Program-made: the position numbers and the translations under genes
Source: Bremerella volcania
Lineage (GTDB): Bacteria; Planctomycetota; Planctomycetia; Pirellulales; Pirellulaceae
DNA length: 64,000 nucleotides
Assembly: GCF_007748115.1 (NCBI RefSeq)
Contig: NZ_CP036289.1
Location: 3,038,001-3,102,000, forward strand
Reading direction: 5' to 3'
Notes under the pieces: generated by a model
What the model was told of the DNA's origin: nothing
The model's database searches: none
The model's input: the letters and a program-made list of their open reading frames with translations, nothing else
In this document: positions 57,329-64,000 of the stretch, one piece after another
How positions within the stretch are numbered: position 1 is the stretch's first letter
Layout of the letters: every line of letters starts with the position of its first letter

Positions 57329-60300
57329 ATGAAACGTTCGTTCCCGCTCGCCATCCTTCTGCTGGCCTTCCTGTCGCTCGCTGCTACCGCTCAGACCTTT
57401 CCGCCCACTTCACGACACGAAGATGGTTTGCATCGTCATCCGCTGCGCGTCTTTGCGCTGACCGGAGGGAAGGTGATCCGATCGGCGGGTAAAGAGCCAG
57501 TGTCGGCCACCATCGTGATCCGTGATGCCAAGATTGTGGCGATTGGCAGTAAGGTCGATATTCCGGCCGAAGCGAAAATTATCGAACTGGATGGCAAGTT
57601 CGTTTACCCAGGCTTCATCGACAGCCATGCGGAAGTCTCGTTGGACGAGGCCAACAGCCGTCCGCCGACCAGTTATTGGAATGAAAACATCCGGTCCGAA
57701 TTCGACGTGCGAAACGCGCTGAAGAAAAGCGACTTGTCGGCGGGAGAACTTCGGAAGCAAGGGTTTGTGGCGCGGTTGATCGCCCCGCAAGATGGAATCG
57801 TCAAAGGTCGCTCGGCGATTTACGCGCTGGGAGATGACGAGCTGGCGCAGCTGGTACTTCGCGATCAGTTTGCGCTTGCAGGAGAGTTGACGCTTGCTCG
57901 AAGACGTGGACGCGGCAGTTACCCGAACTCCCCGATGGGAGCCGTTGCCCTGGCAAGACAGGCTTTCTATGACGCCCAGTGGTATCGCGACGCTCACCGG
58001 GCAGCACGCGCGAATACGGATCTCCCTCTTCCTGAACAAAACGTGACGCTTGCCGCGATGCAGCCTTATGTGGATGGCAAGCTTCCCGTGATGATCGAGA
58101 CAAGTAATGATCAATTCCTGTTGCGGGCCGATGAGTTTGCGCGCGAGTTTGGCCTCGATTTGATCGCTATCGGTAGTGGCCGCGAATACCGCCAGCTAGA
58201 TGCGATTGCCAAAACGAAGCGAACGATCGTCGTTCCGATTGATTTCGCCAAAGCACCCAACGTGGCGACCCCGCAGGCCGCTGACGACGCCACCTTGCAA
58301 GCCCTGATGCACTGGGATCATGCGCCGGAGAATATTGCCCGCTTGATCGATCACAAGGTGGAGGTTCTGCTGACGACGCATCGACTCGAGTCCCCTTCCC
58401 TGTTCCTGAAGAACTTGCGAATCGCGGTGAAACGCGGTTTGGATGAAGCCGATGCTTTGGCGGCGATGACCATCGTGCCAGCCCGCCGGTTGGGAATCGA
58501 CAAACAGTTGGGCACCATCGACGAAGGCAAGCTGGCTAGCCTGGTGGTCACTTCCAAACCGTGGCACGAAGAGAAGGCAGAAGTCGTCGAGACATGGGTC
58601 AATGGCCACCGTTATGAACATCAAGACGATCTTCCGCAGGGATTGGCTGGTGATTGGAAACTGTCGATTCAAGAGGCTCCCGCCAAGACGGATCAAGTGC
58701 TCCTGATCAACTTGGTGGGGGATAAGAACCTGAAAGGAACCATCCGCCCGGCAGAAACGACACCGAAGTTCAAGGACAAAGTCGAACTCAAATCGATCAA
58801 GTTCGAAGATGGTTTGCTCACGGCACAGTTCATCGCTGATAGCTTTGGCAATCACGGTGTTGCCACGCTGTCGATCGCGTTCCAGGACGACGTCGAGGCG
58901 CGTTACGGTTCCCTTCGGTGGCCAGATGGGTCGGTCTCACCGGTAACGATGACCCCTTCAGGCATGCAGACCAACGTTCAAGAGGAGTCCGAGGAAGCCG
59001 AAAAAAAAGAAGGCGACGATAACACTGAAAAAACAGCGGATAAGAAGAAGGAAGACGAAGACAAAGACAAGCGACTTCGCATGGCCAGTTTTCCTGTGCA
59101 GTATCCGCTGGGTGCTTACGGACGAGAGGAAGCGGTCAAACAGGAAGCCGTCGTCGCGTTCACGGGCGCAACAGTCTGGACGAGTGCCCCTCAAGGAAAG
59201 ATCGAGAAGGGAACGGTCCTCATTAAAAATGGCAAGATCGAGAAGGTTGGGAAGAACGTGTCCATTCCAACCAATGCGATCGTCGTCGATGCGACCGGCA
59301 AGCACATCACCGCGGGGCTGATCGATTGCCACTCGCATATCGCGACCGATGGAGGGATCAATGAAAGCGGTCAGGCAATTACAGCCGAGGTTCGGATTGG
59401 CGACTTCGTCGATGCGGACGACATTACGATCTACTGGCAGCTCGCAGGCGGGTTAACGACCGCCAATGTGCTGCATGGTTCCGCTAATCCAATCGGCGGT
59501 CAGAACCAGGTGATCAAGATGCGCTGGGGATCGAGTTACGACCAACTAAGATTCCGAGAAGCTCCGGCCGGCATCAAGTTCGCCCTCGGGGAGAACGTCA
59601 AGCAAAGCAACTGGGGAGATGATTTCAATACCCGCTATCCACAAACGCGCATGGGGGTCGAACAGGTCTTCCGCGATGAGTTCCGCGAGGCCCAGCAGTA
59701 TCAACAGGCTCACCGAGACTACGCGAAGAACAAACGAGGACTTCCCCCTCGCCGGGATCTTGAACTCGATGCGATCATAGAAATCCTGAACGGAAAACGT
59801 TGGGTCCACTGCCATAGTTATCGGCAAGATGAAATTCTGGCTCTGATTCGTGTGCTGGATGAATACGACATCACGATCGGTTCGCTCCAACACATTCTGG
59901 AAGGGTATAAGGTCGCCGACGCGATGCAGCAGCACGGGGCGACTGGATCGACCTTCTCGGATTGGTGGGCCTACAAAGTCGAAGTGAGGGACGCGATTCC
60001 CTACAACGGCGCGCTCATGCATAACCAAGGCGTGGTGGTTTCGTTCAACTCTGACGATTGGGAACTGGGACGACGCATGAATCAAGAGGCCGCCAAGGCC
60101 GTCAAATATGGCAACTTGTCGCCAGAAGAAGCACTCAAGTTCATCACCATCAACCCGGCCATTCAACTCCGGATAGATAAGTACGTCGGTTCGATCGAGC
60201 CTGGCAAACACGCTGATCTAGCCATCTGGTCCGGTCCACCACTCTCCAATTTCAGCGTCTGCGAACAAACCTGGATCGACGGCAGCAAGTATTTTGACCG

Positions 60301-60487
60301 TCAGGAAGAACAGCAGCGACGCGAGAGGGTCGCCGAGATGAAGAACACGCTAGTGCAAAAAATCCTCGATACGAGAGCCCCCATGATGGAAGAAGGAGAA
60401 TCGCTCGAAGATGGATCGCAGTTGTGGCCGCGTCACGACGAGTTCTGTCATTCGCATGATGAGCATGAGCACGGCCATGAGCATTAA
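57329..60487 (+). CDS. Secreted tandem-domain amidohydrolase
   Basis: The 1052-residue protein has a signal peptide (cleavage near ATAQTF) and two amidohydrolase-type domains. In the first (about 45-440) the metal motif reads GFIDSHAEV (HxE, not HxH), so it is probably inactive. A Glu/Lys-rich linker (about 555-590) precedes the second domain, with GLIDCHSHIATDG, WVHCHSYRQDEI and FNSDDWELGRR, a complete set. The C-terminus is His-rich (HSHDEHEHGHEH). An imidazolonepropionase- or prolidase-like activity is possible. ATG 57329 is used. Confidence 0.85.
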   Translation: MKRSFPLAILLLAFLSLAATAQTFPPTSRHEDGLHRHPLRVFALTGGKVIRSAGKEPVSATIVIRDAKIVAIGSKVDIPAEAKIIELDGKFVYPGFIDSHAEVSLDEANSRPPTSYWNENIRSEFDVRNALKKSDLSAGELRKQGFVARLIAPQDGIVKGRSAIYALGDDELAQLVLRDQFALAGELTLARRRGRGSYPNSPMGAVALARQAFYDAQWYRDAHRAARANTDLPLPEQNVTLAAMQPYVDGKLPVMIETSNDQFLLRADEFAREFGLDLIAIGSGREYRQLDAIAKTKRTIVVPIDFAKAPNVATPQAADDATLQALMHWDHAPENIARLIDHKVEVLLTTHRLESPSLFLKNLRIAVKRGLDEADALAAMTIVPARRLGIDKQLGTIDEGKLASLVVTSKPWHEEKAEVVETWVNGHRYEHQDDLPQGLAGDWKLSIQEAPAKTDQVLLINLVGDKNLKGTIRPAETTPKFKDKVELKSIKFEDGLLTAQFIADSFGNHGVATLSIAFQDDVEARYGSLRWPDGSVSPVTMTPSGMQTNVQEESEEAEKKEGDDNTEKTADKKKEDEDKDKRLRMASFPVQYPLGAYGREEAVKQEAVVAFTGATVWTSAPQGKIEKGTVLIKNGKIEKVGKNVSIPTNAIVVDATGKHITAGLIDCHSHIATDGGINESGQAITAEVRIGDFVDADDITIYWQLAGGLTTANVLHGSANPIGGQNQVIKMRWGSSYDQLRFREAPAGIKFALGENVKQSNWGDDFNTRYPQTRMGVEQVFRDEFREAQQYQQAHRDYAKNKRGLPPRRDLELDAIIEILNGKRWVHCHSYRQDEILALIRVLDEYDITIGSLQHILEGYKVADAMQQHGATGSTFSDWWAYKVEVRDAIPYNGALMHNQGVVVSFNSDDWELGRRMNQEAAKAVKYGNLSPEEALKFITINPAIQLRIDKYVGSIEPGKHADLAIWSGPPLSNFSVCEQTWIDGSKYFDRQEEQQRRERVAEMKNTLVQKILDTRAPMMEEGESLEDGSQLWPRHDEFCHSHDEHEHGHEH

Positions 60488-60545
60488 TTCGTCGCTATGA
60501 AGTTCCGGTCCACTTTCCTCCGCTGATTTCTCGAAGATTTTTACA

Positions 60546-61799
60546 ATGCTTATTCCTACCCGAACGCTTACGATCGTCACCCTTGCCTGTCTCGCAGGTG
60601 TTGTCGCTGCTTCCGATCAGATCCCTGGTGCCATGCCCAAGGGGCCGGTGGCGATTGTTGGGGCGACGATTCATCCTGTTTCCGGCCCAGCGATCAAGCA
60701 AGGTGTCTTGGTTTTTGAGCAAGGACAGATCACGGCAATCGGCGAAGGGATCATGGTTCCGAAAAATGCGCAGATCATTAAAGCCGCTGGTAAGCATGTC
60801 TACCCAGGGCTGTTCGAGCCCTATTCTCGCATCGGCTTGACCGAAATTTCGGCGGTTCGCGCGAGCAACGATTTTCGCGAATCCGGCAGTCTAAATCCGA
60901 ATGTGAAAGCCCATGTCAGCGTTGACCCCGATGGCGAGATCATCCCGGTCACTCGCTCCAACGGCGTCCTATTAACCATGACGGCACCAGCCGGTGGGAT
61001 AATTTCCGGGCAAAGTGCCGTGCTTCAGCTGGATGGTTGGACCTACGAAGACATGACCGTGCAGCCGCGGGCCGGCATGATTGTTTCTCTGGATAGCGAA
61101 GCGGAGAAAGAGCGTCTGGAAGCGTTTTTCGACGAAACGCGACGCTACCACCAAGGACAAGAGGCGAGGTCCAAGATCCTGCACGACTCTCGGCTCGAAT
61201 CGATGAGTAAGGTGCTCAGCGGCGAACAGCCGCTCATCATTCAAGCCGATCGGGCAAACGACATCACCAGGGCTATCACGTTCGCCAGCGATCAGAAAGT
61301 AAAGCTCGTCATCTTCGGAGGATACGATGCACCTCAATGCCGCGAGTTAATGAAGAAGTACGACATTCCGGTCATCGTCTCAGCCATTCATCGGAACCCT
61401 CGTCGACGAGACGACCCGTACGACGCCGCGTACACGTTGCCCAAGCGTCTTCAAGATGCCGGTATTCGCTTTTGCATTTCCGGCTTCGAGCGATCCAATG
61501 CGTGGAATGTCCGAAATCTACCTTACCATGCGGCTACGGCTGTAGCATTCGGTTTGAGCAAAGAGGACGCTATTCGCGCGATTACGCTTTCCCCCGCGGA
61601 GATCCTGGGAGTCGCCGCACGAGTTGGAAGCCTGGAAAAGGGAAAAGACGCGACGCTGTTTCTCTGCGATGGAGACCCGCTCGAGGCTGCAACCCAGATT
61701 CAATCGGCCTGGATCGCCGGAAAGCCGGTCGACTTGAGCAACAAGCAAACGATGCTTTACGAGAAGTATCAGCAAAAGTACGAGCAATCGAAGAAATAG
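60546..61799 (+). CDS. Amidohydrolase-like protein with degenerate metal site
   Basis: The 417-residue protein has a signal peptide (near VVAASDQ). It has the composite beta-domain and barrel of amidohydrolases (GAIVGATIHPVSG-type start, KHVYPGLFEPYSRIG, LSPAEILGVAARVGSLEKGKDATLFL). The HxH motif is replaced by EPY, and the later His and Asp ligands are not evident. It resembles the inactive first half of the preceding protein and lies 58 bp after it, so the two are probably partner subunits. Confidence 0.82.
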   Translation: MLIPTRTLTIVTLACLAGVVAASDQIPGAMPKGPVAIVGATIHPVSGPAIKQGVLVFEQGQITAIGEGIMVPKNAQIIKAAGKHVYPGLFEPYSRIGLTEISAVRASNDFRESGSLNPNVKAHVSVDPDGEIIPVTRSNGVLLTMTAPAGGIISGQSAVLQLDGWTYEDMTVQPRAGMIVSLDSEAEKERLEAFFDETRRYHQGQEARSKILHDSRLESMSKVLSGEQPLIIQADRANDITRAITFASDQKVKLVIFGGYDAPQCRELMKKYDIPVIVSAIHRNPRRRDDPYDAAYTLPKRLQDAGIRFCISGFERSNAWNVRNLPYHAATAVAFGLSKEDAIRAITLSPAEILGVAARVGSLEKGKDATLFLCDGDPLEAATQIQSAWIAGKPVDLSNKQTMLYEKYQQKYEQSKK

Positions 61800-61961
61800 T
61801 CGATTCTAGCTTGCTGGCGTAGTGATTTTAAATTCCATTAACATTCTGGCATTCTTTTCTGCGAATCCTCATGATAGAGCCATTCCCAACGAACTAATGG
61901 TCCTGGCAGATTGTCTTATTGAGACAACGAGGATAACGGAAACGTTGGAACAGGAAGAGGA

Positions 61962-62612
61962 ATGGACTACTGTCAGTTTTTGGAAACACTGCTGGGTGAG
62001 GGACGCGCTTCTGTGCCAGCATTGGGGCCGATCCCGGTCAGGCAAAAGGCTGCCGCGGTAGAAACCCTTGCGCGGTATGAACGGCTATGGCGTCGCGAGT
62101 GCCCTAGTCCGATTCCGGATTATCATCCGGACGCGGCAAACTGGGCGGCCGAACAGTTTTGCTTGGCGTGCCAGTTTGCAATCTTTCGCGACGTTGACGA
62201 GCAAACGATGCGTGCGGCGCTGACAACATCGCTTGAAAGTGACGACGGTCCCGATGTCCATTACTCGGTCGACCTGGTGTTTCGCTTTCTACCGGATCTC
62301 GTCAAGTTCGTTCACGCGGCCTCTAGTGACGACCCGCTCGAAAGCATTTTGCGAGGATGGGCTCTTCGATGGCCATTGTCTTCCGTGGGGTTGCCAGGTA
62401 TCGAGGTCGCCGAAATCGATCACGGAGTTTTTTACCAAAGCTCCGGGCTTATGTCGTTGTATGTCGATCGAATCGTGACTTGCGCGGATCGGTCGCGGCT
62501 CATTGATGACGTGGTGCGCGAACATGTATTGGCTGCCGTGGGAATGTACCCTGATCTGGCCCCGCATTTGGCATTAAATGAATACCTGACTGAAAATGGA
62601 GAGATGGCGTGA
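61962..62612 (+). CDS. Unknown protein preceding MoxR ATPase
   Basis: The 216-residue helical protein has no signal or known motif. AGGAAGAGGA stands before the ATG. Its stop overlaps the GTG of the MoxR gene by 4 bp, so the two are translationally coupled. Similar positions in MoxR-vWA operons are held by poorly characterised partner proteins; I infer such a role only from context. Confidence 0.6.
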   Translation: MDYCQFLETLLGEGRASVPALGPIPVRQKAAAVETLARYERLWRRECPSPIPDYHPDAANWAAEQFCLACQFAIFRDVDEQTMRAALTTSLESDDGPDVHYSVDLVFRFLPDLVKFVHAASSDDPLESILRGWALRWPLSSVGLPGIEVAEIDHGVFYQSSGLMSLYVDRIVTCADRSRLIDDVVREHVLAAVGMYPDLAPHLALNEYLTENGEMA

Positions 62613-63787
62613 GTTTTGTTCCTTCGCTAGAGGAAACGCCTCAGATTTTAGAGCTAGGCGTCAAGCTTCGCGAAAGCGTCTTGGAGCCCATGAAGCAGGC
62701 TTTCGTGGGCAAGGACGAAATCATCGACCTGCTCGGAATCTGCTTGGTAGCCCGCGAAAACCTTTTTATCCTGGGACCGCCGGGAACCGCCAAGAGCGCT
62801 TTAGTACAGCAATTGGCTCGGCGGATGGAAGGTAAGGTATTCGACTATCTACTCACACGATTTTCGGAACCGAATGAAATCTTTGGCCCATTCGATATTC
62901 GGAAACTGCGCGATGGCGAACTGGTCACCAATACCGAGGGAATGCTGCCGGAAGCGACGTTTGTGTTCTTGGACGAACTACTCAATGCCAATAGCGCTAT
63001 CCTCAATAGTCTGCTCTTGGTCCTCAATGAACGCATCTTCCGTCGAGGTCGCGAGACACGCCATCTGCCGACGTTGATGGTGGTGGGGGCGAGCAACTGT
63101 CTGCCGCAAGACGAAGCACTGGCGGCCTTGTTCGATCGATTCTTGCTCCGGGTCCGTAGCGACAATGTTCATCAGGAACAGCTGGCCAGCGTCTTATCAG
63201 CCGGGTGGCAGTTGGATACGCGGCGGAATGACCTTACCGCTGAGGTGACCGTTGAAGAGATTCAGCGGCTCAACTCGCTCCTCGCTCAGGTGGACCTCTC
63301 CGGCGTGCAGCCCATTTATGTCGATTTAGTGCATCGGCTGCGGCATGTTGGGGTTGCCGTCTCGGACCGTCGGGCGGTCAAACTACAAAGAATATTGGCA
63401 GCGAGTGCCCTGCTCTGCGGTCGGTTGGTGGTGAATCGCACCGATCTTTGGGTCTTGCGTCACATTTGGGATCGGGAGGAGCAACAAGACGTCCTCTCGG
63501 CGATCATCGACGACGTTCTTCGTGAAGCGACCGAGGAGGAAGTCGCTACGAGTCACCCTCGTAGCCAGGATAACGATACGCCTGACGCCGAGCGTCTTGC
63601 CGCCGAACTGGAGCGTATTGCAGATCGGATCGAACGTGGCGATTTGCCGAAGACCGACCGAGCATACATCCGAGACCAACTGGGACTGCTCGCCGCGCGT
63701 TGCCAGTGGGTACGCGAGGCGCAACAACAGGCTCATCTCGAGACGACCGTCAATCAGCTATTAGAGCGTCTGGGAGCCGAAGCGTGA
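62609..63787 (+). CDS. MoxR-family AAA+ ATPase
   Basis: The 392-residue protein has Walker A GPPGTAKSALV, Walker B FVFLDELLNAN, a pre-sensor segment RHLPTLMVVGASN and the MoxR-type lid (LFDRFLLRVRSDN). It is similar in layout to RavA-type ATPases, which act with von Willebrand A partner proteins on metal-site or complex assembly. The C-terminal 90 residues are helical and charged. The start is GTG, overlapping the upstream gene, and its stop overlaps the next gene by 4 bp (GTGA). Confidence 0.92.
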   Translation: MSFVPSLEETPQILELGVKLRESVLEPMKQAFVGKDEIIDLLGICLVARENLFILGPPGTAKSALVQQLARRMEGKVFDYLLTRFSEPNEIFGPFDIRKLRDGELVTNTEGMLPEATFVFLDELLNANSAILNSLLLVLNERIFRRGRETRHLPTLMVVGASNCLPQDEALAALFDRFLLRVRSDNVHQEQLASVLSAGWQLDTRRNDLTAEVTVEEIQRLNSLLAQVDLSGVQPIYVDLVHRLRHVGVAVSDRRAVKLQRILAASALLCGRLVVNRTDLWVLRHIWDREEQQDVLSAIIDDVLREATEEEVATSHPRSQDNDTPDAERLAAELERIADRIERGDLPKTDRAYIRDQLGLLAARCQWVREAQQQAHLETTVNQLLERLGAEA

Positions 63788-64000
63788 CAACCTTCGTGTG
63801 GAAGCTGCATCGCGAGGCATGCGAGCTACTCGGTATCGTGCGAACGCAGCCGAGCTTGGAGGTGTGCGTCGATGGGGACACGGTGTGGATTCGCTGCAAG
63901 GATGCGAGCGATGATTTGCAAAGGGCGTTTATGCAATTGCCGGTGGTTCATAGCGTAGCGACGGACGACGGCCAATTGATCGAGCGGGGCATGCGTGTTC
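63784..64000 (+). CDS. Gene downstream of MoxR (partial, cut by window end)
   Basis: GTG 63784 overlaps the MoxR stop (GTGA), and the frame stays open for 72 codons to the window edge, reading MTTFVWKLHREACELLG and GDTVWIRCKDASDDLQRAF. It is probably a MoxR partner protein of the kind found in MoxR-vWA operons; the fragment is too short to identify a domain. Confidence 0.6.
   Translation, partial: MTTFVWKLHREACELLGIVRTQPSLEVCVDGDTVWIRCKDASDDLQRAFMQLPVVHSVATDDGQLIERGMRV

Overview
The window looks like chromosome from a planctomycete of the family Pirellulaceae (Blastopirellula/Bremerella-like). The evidence is four DUF1559 pseudopilin-like proteins with their lipoprotein partners, the planctomycete families DUF1552, DUF1592/1585 and DUF1080, a type I sulfatase, a PQQ-like beta-propeller protein, and a cluster for the methanopterin (H4MPT) cofactor. 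Start codons are often TTG or GTG, chosen here from Shine-Dalgarno spacing or stop/start overlaps.

Layout. 1-7.6 kb: ispG, a secreted DUF1570-type metallopeptidase, a nitrilase-family amidase, an IS110 element with a non-coding left flank, then GNAT, DinB-like, DUF1080 and small membrane proteins. 7.6-12.7 kb: a DUF1559/lipoprotein cassette, a glycosyltransferase, a coupled small-gene/HNH pair and a secreted beta-helix protein. 12.9-14.85 kb: a retron on the minus strand. It has a promoter, an msr-msd RNA bounded by a perfect 13-bp a1/a2 inverted repeat, and a 443-residue reverse transcriptase with a long N-terminal extension. A cold-shock protein gene lies just upstream. 15-20.8 kb: DUF2625, bestrophin, sulfatase, a secreted CxxCH protein and an AraC regulator. 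21.2-34.6 kb: three more DUF1559/lipoprotein cassettes among hydrolases, acetyltransferases and envelope proteins.

36.4-45.4 kb is metabolic. An acyltransferase-like gene diverges from a plus-strand run: SDR, DUF6513 (pterin-binding-like), pabB, pabA, DUF447 and beta-RFAP synthase, then pdxJ and dapA. PabBA make p-aminobenzoate, which beta-RFAP synthase commits to methanopterin, so these genes probably serve H4MPT-linked C1 metabolism. 45.4-51.8 kb holds a glycosyltransferase, mgtE, rnc, a lone receiver domain, an alkyltransferase and tRNA-Arg(ACG). 51.9-56.8 kb is a minus-strand set (sulfatase-modifying-factor-like, DUF1552, DUF1592). 57.3-61.8 kb has two secreted amidohydrolase-like genes. 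The window ends in an overlapping run with a MoxR AAA+ ATPase, cut by the edge.

The most notable system is the retron at 12,917-14,464. It was recognised from the RNA architecture and the RT motifs together, and its RT departs from the usual retron signature residues.
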